Positions 28,501 through 37,829 of a stretch of 64,000 nt of DNA are shown piece after piece. Position 1 is the stretch's first letter. Each line of letters opens with the position of its first letter. The translations under genes and the position numbers were made by a program. The notes under the pieces were generated by a model, which had not been told where the DNA came from, made no database searches, and was given only the letters and a program-made list of their open reading frames with translations. Source of the stretch: Chitinophagaceae bacterium (GTDB lineage: Bacteria > Bacteroidota > Bacteroidia > Chitinophagales > Chitinophagaceae); assembly GCA_025360525.1 (NCBI GenBank), contig JANYCA010000115.1, positions 16,176 to 80,175 of the forward strand, written 5' to 3'.

Positions 28501-29756
28501 GCATTTTCACCTTGTGCCGCATTTAGCCAATTTTCCAACCTTGTTTTTACCGTGTTGATCATTTTATCCCGGGCTTCTGTATTACCCATTTGATCTGCAA
28601 TTTTTGCCACCTGAACCAGTTGGTTCATGACGAGCCCTTCGTTATAGGAATCTGTCCATGTTGCCAGGCTGGTATTTTTCAACAAATCAATTTTTGAATT
28701 CAAGGCTGCAGGATCGAATCCCGGGCTGTATTTGCCCTGATTGGGCAAGGCAGAAAGAACGCCTTTGAATTTGTTTTCTACAATAAAAGAATTAGCTGCC
28801 AGCATTTTCATCGTGCCCCTTACTGTGGCATAAGTTATTGCACCAGGCTGTGCAGAACCTGTACTTAAATGGGCCCATTGGTGAGGTAGCAAACCCATAA
28901 AAAAAGTGGTACCGCTTCCTTCTTTAATATCTGTTGTAACCGTAAAAGTAGATTGTACCGTGGAGGTGGACTCATTGTAATTCCAACTTACGGCTGTATT
29001 AACCGGGAAAACAAAGGCATATTGCTTATAGCTGTTGGCAGTTGTTTGTGCGTTTGCCCCAGCCGGGAGCATGGCAACGGAATAATAATTTTTACCGGCA
29101 AGTGTCGAAGTGTAGGTACTGCCTGCTTGAGACCAGGTGGATCCCACCGGTGCATAAACTGCAAAATTAGCTCCGCTGATAGAATTGGTGATGAGTAGCA
29201 TTTCGTTTTGTACAGCAACTGTTCCCATATTTACAAGCACAGAAGCCACATCAGCGCTGCCTTTTGTGCAATACACAAATGGCATGCTCATCCCCATCGT
29301 TGCGTTAAATACTTTTCCTGCCTGGTTCCAGCTTGCCGTTACCGTCCAATCTGTGTGATCAGAAACCGTAGGATAGGTGCCTGACAAACCGGATACGCCA
29401 ACTACCAATGGTTTTTCAGGCCCCATGGGCTGGCGGGTATCGTTGGCGCCAAGTCCTAAAAACGTATAACTTACAATCAACCCATTGGCGCTTCCTCTCA
29501 TGGATAGTGGGTAATTGTAAAGGTTTGCATCATTGTAGGTGAGCAATCCTGTCCACCAGTCACTCGTGGGTATAGGTTTGGTGGCTGCTAACCCAGAAAG
29601 CCTTGGCGTTCCGTTGGGAGCATGATTTCTTCCCGCTGCATCGGCTGGTGGTAATTGTGTTGTATAACTGCCGCTCCCCACAGGAATAATCTGTGCACGC
29701 AGGAAGCAAGGCAATAGCAATATCAATAAAGCATTTATTGAACAGATTTTTAGCAT
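25518..29756 (-). CDS. GH81 endo-beta-1,3-glucanase with CBM6-like, two BACON and C-terminal modules
   Basis: NDHHFHYGYFISAAA, PHGNNQESSSEAMNFNASLIHWG; CBM6-like NDGEWLEYTVNIAQAGTYDLSIRYAS; two BACON-like NWTAVSNQSWLTV / AWTVSSDQSWLTL. Confidence 0.92.
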   Translation of the reverse strand: MLKICSINALLILLLPCFLRAQIIPVGSGSYTTQLPPADAAGRNHAPNGTPRLSGLAATKPIPTSDWWTGLLTYNDANLYNYPLSMRGSANGLIVSYTFLGLGANDTRQPMGPEKPLVVGVSGLSGTYPTVSDHTDWTVTASWNQAGKVFNATMGMSMPFVYCTKGSADVASVLVNMGTVAVQNEMLLITNSISGANFAVYAPVGSTWSQAGSTYTSTLAGKNYYSVAMLPAGANAQTTANSYKQYAFVFPVNTAVSWNYNESTSTVQSTFTVTTDIKEGSGTTFFMGLLPHQWAHLSTGSAQPGAITYATVRGTMKMLAANSFIVENKFKGVLSALPNQGKYSPGFDPAALNSKIDLLKNTSLATWTDSYNEGLVMNQLVQVAKIADQMGNTEARDKMINTVKTRLENWLNAAQGENAFVFYYDSKWTTLIGYPAGHSSDANINDHHFHYGYFISAAAAIEQFQPGWASQWGPMINMLINDAANPDRTNTLFPFLRHFSPYAGHAFATGLLNAEPHGNNQESSSEAMNFNASLIHWGELTGDAEIRDLGIYLYSTEQTAIEEYWFDMSDRNFAPSYSQMMASRVWGNGQDRNTFWTADIAAMYGINMVPMTGSHLYLGYNKTYAQALWNDMTAKTGVLTNTPNDNLWFETYWSFRAFSDPAAALALYNNYPNFKLKFGNSDAQTYHWLHSFNGLGTVDATVTCNYPIAAVFNKAGDKTYVAHNYGASAITVTYSDGFLMVVPARTIKTSKDIAVAAILSASQMQIAANGMVALTAAVTGAGITKVEFYDGTELIGTAATAPYTINTANLPSRIHGFYAKVYVGTGLEISNVLSVVVGAQLAYQRNIVSIPSQVIEPGNYDYYEGGIGQNISYFDASTANEAGSFRSPEYVDAGPTTGEGNTVSYINDGEWLEYTVNIAQAGTYDLSIRYASGNTGGGGPFHIEVDGNTVANNITVAFTNADWTLWATKMVVGVILPAGQHVIRLAFDKAGFNMGKISFAYKGSASTYLNVSSNAVAIEEFANSKKTVSVTANVNWTAVSNQSWLTVAPATAFGDATTTLTAQENQTTEAKIATLTFSASGVSDQMITVTQNAGGVTYAQMTPVSMQFLYQANTAKNIEITSNVAWTVSSDQSWLTLSATSGTGIAVITATASDNNGTNNRTAIITFTGDGLQAKTITVTQDGAPFAITLPIDFELEGTYVFTDFNGGAGSVNVNPYPAVFNSSKKVGKIVRNGGATWAGSYLTLNQKINFTTLSTFSIKVYSPRVGVPVLLKLEGDVSPSEMSTNTTLANIWEMLTWNFSGKPSNVYNKLVLMFDFGSTGDGSSNSTFFFDDIYQNAPGSMISWTGNVSTDWENAANWSGNTVPTATSIITISAGRPRYPIVNASTTVKSIMCASGTTVTIAPGVILNVLK

Positions 29757-29807
29757 AAGATTTCGGAAATAATTCGTTTCATGATTTCAAAACAGTGTAT
29801 CAAAATT

Positions 29808-31250
29808 TTAAACAGGTTGTAATATTTCATTTTTTTTTCTGCTCACCAACTCAGCTTTTATTGCCTTTGCTTTTTCTTCTGTCAAGTCATAGTTCCTCAT
29901 TACCCACATGGCTATTAATGTGCCTGCAATGGGGATACCTGAGAAAACAATTCTTAAACCGGTAACTGCTCCATCTGGCTGAACAGTTAAATTTGGATCG
30001 AACCCAACTACCGACATTATAACGCCGGTTAGCAATCCGGCAATAGCAAAACCAAACTTTACCATCCACCAATAAATGGCACCAAAAATCCCCTCTCTAC
30101 GTTTACCGGAGGTAAGCTCATCCATATCGCAAACATCCGCTGTCATAGACATCATTAATGTAAACAAACTTCCAATTCCAAAGGAAAAGAAAGGCAAGGC
30201 AAACAAAAACATATAAGGTTTGCCCGGAACGAAGAAAAACCAAAACATTACATATCCTAAAATGGAAATTGATTGTGCGGCTAAAAACGCATTCTTTTTA
30301 CCCATTTTTTTTGACATTTTAGCTACAATAGGTATTACTACAAAAGTGGTGGCAAGTGCTCCCACGCTTCCAAAAAGTGTAGGCCAAATACCTGCTGCGC
30401 TTGCAGCCCCATTAAAAAGATAATAGACTACAATAAAAAAAGTAAAACCAGCAACAGTATTAAACGCATTAAAGATTAAGAATGTAGCAATACAAAGCTT
30501 TGTGAATGGCTTATTCCTAAAAGCCTCTTTGAAACTTTCAAAAATTTCCTTTAGACTTCCTCCAATTGTTCTGAACGTTAATGGGGAGAAACCAGTTTCA
30601 TTTTTTGTTGACTTACTCTTGATAAATATAGCAGGCATCATTGCTAGTACCATACACGAAATGCCCACCCAAACAGCCAGGGTTCGGGTGGCTGTATCTG
30701 CATTGGGGAACCATTTAGGATCGTACATCACCACCCAAAACCAGGGTGCAATTACCCATGCCCATTGGCCAATCCACTGTGATATGGCCATGATGCTGGT
30801 GCGTTCATGAAAATCATCACTCATCTCATATCCCATTGCCACGTAAGGAACACTAAATACAGACAGACCTATATAGAATACAAATGACCATAACAGGAAG
30901 TATATGAAATTATAGGTGACGCCACTTTCCCTGTACAATTGCCACATTACAACAAATGAAAGTCCCATAATAATTGACCCGATAAACACATAATGCCTTC
31001 GTCTTCCCCACTTCGATCGGGTGTTGTCGGAAATGAAACCCATAATCGGGTCTATAAAAGCATCAAATATTCTGGGTAGGAAAAATAAAATCCCCCACAT
31101 CCAGGCAGGAAATTTTAAATCCTGTACCAATACCACCATAAATATACCTAAGGCTGCGGGGAACATTTGGTTGGCTAACATACCCAATCCAAATGCTATT
31201 TTTTGGCCCATAGGAACCACTGTTGCCGGACTTGAATTATTATTTGACAT
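29808..31250 (-). CDS. MFS/GPH-type sugar transporter
   Basis: ~12 TM; FIDPIMGFISDNTRSKWGRRRHYVFIG motif of the glycoside-pentoside-hexuronide family. Confidence 0.92.
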   Translation of the reverse strand: MSNNNSSPATVVPMGQKIAFGLGMLANQMFPAALGIFMVVLVQDLKFPAWMWGILFFLPRIFDAFIDPIMGFISDNTRSKWGRRRHYVFIGSIIMGLSFVVMWQLYRESGVTYNFIYFLLWSFVFYIGLSVFSVPYVAMGYEMSDDFHERTSIMAISQWIGQWAWVIAPWFWVVMYDPKWFPNADTATRTLAVWVGISCMVLAMMPAIFIKSKSTKNETGFSPLTFRTIGGSLKEIFESFKEAFRNKPFTKLCIATFLIFNAFNTVAGFTFFIVVYYLFNGAASAAGIWPTLFGSVGALATTFVVIPIVAKMSKKMGKKNAFLAAQSISILGYVMFWFFFVPGKPYMFLFALPFFSFGIGSLFTLMMSMTADVCDMDELTSGKRREGIFGAIYWWMVKFGFAIAGLLTGVIMSVVGFDPNLTVQPDGAVTGLRIVFSGIPIAGTLIAMWVMRNYDLTEEKAKAIKAELVSRKKNEILQPV

Positions 31251-31357
31251 GGTTAAAGAATTTAGTGTGATTCATATAGTTGATTTTAAGGTTTAACAAT
31301 TACTGATTGCAATTCCCTACAAGCGTTTTATTGAGATAACAATTTCTTCCTTACCCC

Positions 31358-33829
31358 TTAATTCTTAAACAATCCGGCAGGAGTTTTTACATCCTGCATT
31401 AATACCGTTTTATTACCATTGTATGTTTTAGTAATTGGCTTACCATTGCGTGTTAAGCCTTTAAAAACTCCCTGATTTACCAAATCCCAAATAGGATATT
31501 TCGCCTGCGATTGTAAATTGATTAATCCAAAATGATTTTCTGAACCCAATGCATTTTTGCTGTCTTTCCATTGCTCGTCAAAAGCTTCAAAGTAAAAAAG
31601 AGAAATCTTTTTTTTATTAGTCCATTCTCTCATCAGTTTATAATACACCGCCGATTTGTATTCGTCCGTTGCTTTTGAGCCGGCATTGCCATACAATTCG
31701 TTTGCTAAAGAAGCCCAACCGGTTTCACCGATATGAACCGGCTTATTTACACCAATTGACTTTACATATCTTGCAACACTATTGTATTGATTAATGGCAT
31801 AGTCTCTTGCCCGAACCATTGCTGCATCAATTTTTTCTTTCTGAGATAATTGTTCTTCTGATGCCAATACTCCCCAAAAATTAGGGTTATAATGAGTGTC
31901 ATGCAGCGGGTAGGTATGCATAGAAATAAAATCCACCGCTTTTATTAGTTGATTTAATTCAGCTACCTGGTAATCTTTAGTGCCACCTCCCCAGGAGGCA
32001 AAATTGTCTGAGCTGGTTATTAATACCTGGTTGGATAATTTCCCCTGCTTCTTTAAATCCTGTAAATAATTTACCCATTTCAAAATGATGCCCGGCTCTA
32101 CATAATAAGCCCATGCCCATTTTACCATCGCTTCATTACCTACAGCAATAATCTTTACAATATCCGGGTATTCATTTGTCAACCGTACTGCCTCGGCTAT
32201 TTCTGTTGGATTGCGGTCGCTATCTTCATTGCGGATGGGCGCATTTGCTGTATATGCGTTTTTACATTCTATCCATGCACCCAACATTACATACATTTTA
32301 AAACCGGGATCAGTTTTTTTTAATGCGCTGATGGCTTTTAATAAATTAGACGCTTCCGTATGATGCACATTGTAAGTTCTGAGCAGTTTAATTTTCATGG
32401 CCGACAGTATCTTCAAATCTTCAATAATTTGATCAACTGTAGATTCAATAGCCCTTGTTTTTTCTCTATATCCTCCATAAGACATCGCCTGGTATTTTGA
32501 ATTGCCTAATAGTTCTCTGACGGTAATATTTTTTGCATGATTACTGTTTGCTGTTTTGTTTTTTACTGCTTTTGAGCCTGCAGCTGTTGTGTGGATACTT
32601 TTAAAATATTTACTCAGTGCAGTCAAAGTAGTGCCATCGGCATATGGGTTAAATTGATGTACTTCTTTTAAAGTGTAATAGGCTGTGCGGGGGAATAGTG
32701 GATACAAGCCTTTGGCATTGGCCGGCCCTTTTGCACAAATGCCAAACCATTCTTCGTTCATGTTATTCTTCCCTTTTATAAAGTCGAAACCATATCCGCC
32801 ATTACTCCAGGAAGCATTATCATCGTGAATGCTTAAGTTAGTTGTTTGGGCGTATTTCCACCAACCATCGCTGAATTGAAAGGTAAATCCTCCTATACAA
32901 ACACCACTCTTGCCGATACCAGCTGCATTTTGATAAATCTCTTTCCAGTTACCTTTTAAAATAGCAGCCTGGCCATTTTGATTTTCCTTTTTTGCAATTG
33001 CATTAAAAGCATCGGAACCAAATTCTGTAAATAAAACAGGCTTACCGTATTCCTTTTTCACTCTTCCAAATACGTCTCCAAATGAGATTCCCCGATAACA
33101 ATTGATTCCTAAAATGTCAACGTCTGTACATTCTTTTGCAATTATATCAAGGAATTGTAAATCGCCGTTGCAAATGGCAATTGGATGTGATTGATCAATT
33201 GTTTTCATCACTACAGCGGCCTCATTAAATAATTTATATAAGGCTGTTTTACGTCTGGTAAATTTTCTGTCTTCTACGGGAATATCCTTGGTTTCTGCTC
33301 CTTCCCAAACCAAGCCATAATTATTTTCGTTACCCAACAAAAACAACAACAACCCTTTTGTGTCTTTATAATCCGCTGCAAGTTGTTTTACTTCTTTTAA
33401 AATTAATTCACGGGTAGCTTCCTCCCCATATTCTGTATTAACAATCCATTTTTCTTTTACAGTTAACCCATACCTGCCAAAAGTATGATTGAGCATGGTG
33501 TAAATGCCATAATTAATATAGATATATTCAATCCATTTTTTAGGAATACCTGTATAAACCCTGATGGTATTTACACCCATATTTTTCAACAACGACATTT
33601 CAGCGTCTAAAGCGGCTTTAACTAAAGTGTCTGGCTGGTCCCAAAGAATATAAGTGTAGTTTGTTCCAATGGGAAAATAATCCCAGTTCATTCCATTAAT
33701 CATAAAGTCTTTTCCATTGACTTTAAGTTTAATGCCGATGTTGTTTTTATCAATCGTTACTTTATCTGCCTGGCAATATGCAGTTACTGAATAGCTCCAA
33801 AAGATTAGTATAAAAAAAACTATTTTCAT
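31358..33829 (-). CDS. Chimeric protein: GH2/GH5-like TIM barrel + GH17-like domain
   Basis: N-terminal half LLFLLGNENNYGLVW and KPVLFTEFGSDAF; C-terminal half IIAVGNEAMVKWAW, VDFISMHTYPLHDT, PVHIGETGWASL, FEAFDEQWKD. Confidence 0.82.
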   Translation of the reverse strand: MKIVFFILIFWSYSVTAYCQADKVTIDKNNIGIKLKVNGKDFMINGMNWDYFPIGTNYTYILWDQPDTLVKAALDAEMSLLKNMGVNTIRVYTGIPKKWIEYIYINYGIYTMLNHTFGRYGLTVKEKWIVNTEYGEEATRELILKEVKQLAADYKDTKGLLLFLLGNENNYGLVWEGAETKDIPVEDRKFTRRKTALYKLFNEAAVVMKTIDQSHPIAICNGDLQFLDIIAKECTDVDILGINCYRGISFGDVFGRVKKEYGKPVLFTEFGSDAFNAIAKKENQNGQAAILKGNWKEIYQNAAGIGKSGVCIGGFTFQFSDGWWKYAQTTNLSIHDDNASWSNGGYGFDFIKGKNNMNEEWFGICAKGPANAKGLYPLFPRTAYYTLKEVHQFNPYADGTTLTALSKYFKSIHTTAAGSKAVKNKTANSNHAKNITVRELLGNSKYQAMSYGGYREKTRAIESTVDQIIEDLKILSAMKIKLLRTYNVHHTEASNLLKAISALKKTDPGFKMYVMLGAWIECKNAYTANAPIRNEDSDRNPTEIAEAVRLTNEYPDIVKIIAVGNEAMVKWAWAYYVEPGIILKWVNYLQDLKKQGKLSNQVLITSSDNFASWGGGTKDYQVAELNQLIKAVDFISMHTYPLHDTHYNPNFWGVLASEEQLSQKEKIDAAMVRARDYAINQYNSVARYVKSIGVNKPVHIGETGWASLANELYGNAGSKATDEYKSAVYYKLMREWTNKKKISLFYFEAFDEQWKDSKNALGSENHFGLINLQSQAKYPIWDLVNQGVFKGLTRNGKPITKTYNGNKTVLMQDVKTPAGLFKN

Positions 33830-33934
33830 AAATTATGTGTGTCTATTTTATTCGTGTTATCTGCAGATTTTTAAACACGTACAATTTTTTTTTAGAATAT
33901 TTAATCTAGGCCACAAAAGCTAAGCCTGATTAGC

Positions 33935-34167
33935 TAGACTTCATTTACTTCTTTGCATTAAGGCAAAGAAGTAACAAGAAAAATCAAGGCCTCATAAAAA
34001 AGACTAAAAATTTGAATGTCTGGCTAAAATGAAATTAGCTCCAACTTCATTATTTGGCTGGGCTTTGGTACAACCTACGGGCAAATTGCAATTACAATCA
34101 TCAGTAACAACAATTTCATTTCTTAACGCCAACATTCAAATTTCCTTAACGTCTTTTTTATGAGGCC
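33935..34167. repeat. Dispersed intergenic hairpin repeat, copy 1
   Basis: Near-identical to 43469-43702; contains the TTACTTCTTTGC-N6-GCAAAGAAGTAA stem and long inverted ends GGCCTCATAAAAAAGAC...GTCTTTTTTATGAGGCC. Confidence 0.92.
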
Positions 34168-34244
34168 GACAAATAGTATACAGCCTATGTTTTTTATGCA
34201 AATATTTTTTCAAAAAAAATGCTCGGCTCAAACCATTTTTATTG

Positions 34245-37200
34245 TTACGCTAATTTTGGTGTGAGATAAACATCTACCTGTTTTGTTAACGCTGTTCTGT
34301 TAAATATTTCGTTGCTCTCCAAAGCATTAATTTTAAGCCCATCTATTTCCGATATCACGTTGTTGTTGTTAGTAATGCTTACTGAATTTTTTTCGGAAAT
34401 GTGATATACAAATGGCACCTGGCAAAAGGTGAAAGCTAACGAACCAGCCTGTAAGTTTAAACGAATAGTTTCCTTTTGAATTGATATATATTCGAATGCT
34501 TTGACTGATGTAAGAAATTCAGATTTTCTTAACAGGCCCGGATTAAACGCAATCTTTCCATCTTCAACCATAATACCCAATTCGCCGAAACGGGAAATAA
34601 TATCTTCCTTTACCTGTCCCGTCATGCCCGGTTGTTTGGCCCCACCGTTACCGGGAGTATGAGAGTAAGCATCTGTGGGAAAAGCACCATATAATTCAGG
34701 TGATTTATTTAAGCCAATACCTGCTCTTACATCATAATAATGTTGTACCATTTTACCAAGCTGCACTTCATCTGTTGCGCTGTGTAACGCAATAAAATAA
34801 TTCTCATTAATTGCCAGTAACAATTTAGAAACCATGTGCCAGTAAATACAGCCAAGCCCTTCAAACCCATAGAATGTCCCGGATCGTCCTGTGAAAGATT
34901 GATGATCGAATACTTTTTCAAATATTTGTAGCGCCTCATCTTTTTCAGCCGCACTGATGTTTGATTTCGTTGAATCTAACGCCAGTTTCAGCTCTGCGCC
35001 ATTCCTGAAATTTCCATTGAAGTGATATAGTCCATCTACATCTTTATAAACGATTGCACTGTTGTTATCGGCAATAAGCCCGGTAAGCAGTTTGCTGCTT
35101 TCAACCAACGCAGCAGGTACAATATTTTTTTCTGTAAATCTTGGCAGTTGCCTGTCGGGGTACAGCATGTAACTGTATTGATCCTGGCGGAACATGGCAC
35201 TCGATTTTAATGCATCCAGCACCTCATTCACTTCCTGTGTATTTAAAACACCTGCGCTTAAAACAGCTACCTGTCCTTCCAGCATTTCATACAAATAACG
35301 AATGGAAACAGCATCGTTTTTTATGGTAATCAGGTTGTACGCATGATACAGATTATCGGTACGTTTATTTTTACGAATGGAATGGTCAATATGTTTTAGC
35401 GTTGATGCAAAGAAACCGGTGAGTTCATTTACACCAATTGCCTGTTTCTTTCCGGAAAAACCGTTGTTGTAAATTGTATCTCTATAACTACTTCCAGCAT
35501 TTCCTAATACGTCAGTAATTGTTTTTCTTTCTTTATCAGATATGTCGCCACTGAGTACGAATTCAAACTCCTGGAAAGTTTTGCTGATGGAATAAAAAAA
35601 TGCAGCAATCTCTTCCGAAACCTCTATTTGTTCTGCTGACGTTTCTTTAAATAGTTCCAAACAAAATGCCTGCATCCTTCTCATGTAATACAGCGTAACC
35701 ATGGATACGCCGTTACCTACCAAAGCATTATTGGCATCGTTCCATTCGGGTCGTTGTGTGTTTAACCAAATGCCTGCTTCCGGAATAAAATTTGACAATT
35801 TTGCCAGCACCATTGCCAGTATTTTTTCTGTAAGGTTTACCTGCAATACATTGTCATTATTATCCCAAATTAATTTTCCATCACTGCCAGATTTACTAAC
35901 CCGTTCTTTGGATATTTTTTCAACAGCAAAATCATATTTAATTGTATCAAATGGGTTTTTTACCAAATCGCTGTAAGGCTTAATTCTATAAGGAACATTG
36001 GCATAAGCAAAAATATTTTCGGTAAGCATGTTGTTTAATGCACCGGGATGATAACGCTTTGATATCTCCAGAAACTTTTGCAAATAGATAACCTGGTGAT
36101 CGCCCCAGTAACCAATGTTTGCCCAGGGGTCATGTGGGTCTGGAGCCTCCCAATCTATTCCTTCTCTTGTAATCCGATATGGATTATAGCCATCGGCCGT
36201 AGATGCATTTACAAATTTGCAAATCATGCTCTCTGTAAAAGAGGGGAATGATAAAGCCAGTGCTTCCCAGTTTTGAAAAATATCTCTCCAGTTTCCCTGG
36301 TAATTCAGGTTCTTTTTTCCATCTTCTTTTTTCATTTCGATAGAAAACAAATTCCATGGTCTTGAAGGATCTCCATGTCGCCGGCTGAATGCAAGTGGCA
36401 TGTATTCGTAGCACAAACGAGTTAGTTGTTCGTCGCCATTAGAAGCTGCTTCTTTAAGCAATGCCGGATAATCAATCGTTGGGGCAAGTGCCTCCAGGAA
36501 CGCACTGTTATTTGCATAAACGGTTTTATTTGCTCCTGAAATAAATTGTAACAAATCTTGTTTTGAAATAGAATAATTATCGTCAAAAATTCCACCCCGC
36601 ATTGCATTGAATAAAACATTTGACAGATGCCTGTTTTCACTTAGTTTATCGGCTGTAAGTTGAAGGCCATCTGCTGATGCCAATATGTTTACCAGGCCTC
36701 TAGTGCAATCAACCACATCATTATTCAACTCCTGTGCAATGTTGTTGGTATCATTTATAAAATGTTTTAAAGTAGCAATGTAGCCTGCATTTTTATTCAC
36801 TTCGGCTACAATGTGCCAACTCTTTTTGCTGTTACCGTAAAGATTAATTTCTGTGTTTAAAAAATAGGCTCCTCTTGTTGCCCTTACGTCAATTTCAGTT
36901 TTGAGTGGCAATCCTTTTCTGAAATTATTTAATTGTTTGGCAGATAAAAGAATGTTGGCATTCTCCAAACCCTCCGACCATACTACTGTTGTGTTCAAGG
37001 CTTCGCTTGGTTCTGCTTTATCTACTATTACAGAGCTTAACATATACAGGCCAATAGTAGTACCTGTAACCAATTCATTTTTCTTATACGCATCTACCAG
37101 GTTGCTGTAAGATAGCTGGAGCAACCGGTTGATACCTGCAGGTAAAATGTTTTGAATGCCGTCGACGAGTGAGATGTTACAGGCTACATCAAGGTTGTTT

Positions 37201-37703
37201 GTAACCGTGGATTTTTTGATAAAACCATATTTCTCACTGTTCATCCACAGGTAAGAAAAAGTAATGCCGAGGTCATTATTTGTTTCTTCGAACAGTACTT
37301 TATTTCCATAAACACTTTTATAAATATTGCGTTGGATATAATAAACGCCATTGTACTTTTCTGAGAAAGGCTCCCACAAAAAACTTTTATCTTCCCTATG
37401 GACGAGCATTATCGTTTTACTTCCGGATATTTCGGCAGAATCCTGGATTTTATCAACCGTATAATAAGGAAACAAAGCAATATCAGGATTTTTTCTGCCG
37501 GCGGTTACTGCACCGTTGCTGGAGATAAACATCCAATGGTCTGAATTGCTTACGATGGTAATAAAGAACGGATCCATCTGATGATAATTGGCTATTTTAT
37601 AAAACGACTCGCCATTGATTTCTTCAAATGATCCGGTAATTGCATTACTTGAAAAATGTAATTTATTATCTCCTATAAGAATTTCCTTTCCCATATTTTT
37701 CAT
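34245..37703 (-). CDS. Predicted beta-1,3-oligoglucan phosphorylase (GH149-like; GH94/GH161-related)
   Basis: 1152 aa, no signal peptide; FSRRHGDPSRPWNLFSIE, NYQGNWRDIFQNWEAL, EAPDPHDPWANIGYWGDHQVIY, TQRPEWNDANNALVG resemble inverting glucan phosphorylases; beta-1,3-glucan gene context. Confidence 0.78.
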   Translation of the reverse strand: MKNMGKEILIGDNKLHFSSNAITGSFEEINGESFYKIANYHQMDPFFITIVSNSDHWMFISSNGAVTAGRKNPDIALFPYYTVDKIQDSAEISGSKTIMLVHREDKSFLWEPFSEKYNGVYYIQRNIYKSVYGNKVLFEETNNDLGITFSYLWMNSEKYGFIKKSTVTNNLDVACNISLVDGIQNILPAGINRLLQLSYSNLVDAYKKNELVTGTTIGLYMLSSVIVDKAEPSEALNTTVVWSEGLENANILLSAKQLNNFRKGLPLKTEIDVRATRGAYFLNTEINLYGNSKKSWHIVAEVNKNAGYIATLKHFINDTNNIAQELNNDVVDCTRGLVNILASADGLQLTADKLSENRHLSNVLFNAMRGGIFDDNYSISKQDLLQFISGANKTVYANNSAFLEALAPTIDYPALLKEAASNGDEQLTRLCYEYMPLAFSRRHGDPSRPWNLFSIEMKKEDGKKNLNYQGNWRDIFQNWEALALSFPSFTESMICKFVNASTADGYNPYRITREGIDWEAPDPHDPWANIGYWGDHQVIYLQKFLEISKRYHPGALNNMLTENIFAYANVPYRIKPYSDLVKNPFDTIKYDFAVEKISKERVSKSGSDGKLIWDNNDNVLQVNLTEKILAMVLAKLSNFIPEAGIWLNTQRPEWNDANNALVGNGVSMVTLYYMRRMQAFCLELFKETSAEQIEVSEEIAAFFYSISKTFQEFEFVLSGDISDKERKTITDVLGNAGSSYRDTIYNNGFSGKKQAIGVNELTGFFASTLKHIDHSIRKNKRTDNLYHAYNLITIKNDAVSIRYLYEMLEGQVAVLSAGVLNTQEVNEVLDALKSSAMFRQDQYSYMLYPDRQLPRFTEKNIVPAALVESSKLLTGLIADNNSAIVYKDVDGLYHFNGNFRNGAELKLALDSTKSNISAAEKDEALQIFEKVFDHQSFTGRSGTFYGFEGLGCIYWHMVSKLLLAINENYFIALHSATDEVQLGKMVQHYYDVRAGIGLNKSPELYGAFPTDAYSHTPGNGGAKQPGMTGQVKEDIISRFGELGIMVEDGKIAFNPGLLRKSEFLTSVKAFEYISIQKETIRLNLQAGSLAFTFCQVPFVYHISEKNSVSITNNNNVISEIDGLKINALESNEIFNRTALTKQVDVYLTPKLA

Positions 37704-37829
37704 AACCGCATCTATTAAGTGTGTTGACTATTATTATTGATTTTTTGTTAAAAGAACCTCGTTTAAAATGTAACCTTGCCTTTTCCTGAATTATTAAGTT
37801 TAAAGCTCAAAGGCCGGGTTTGTCTATCC

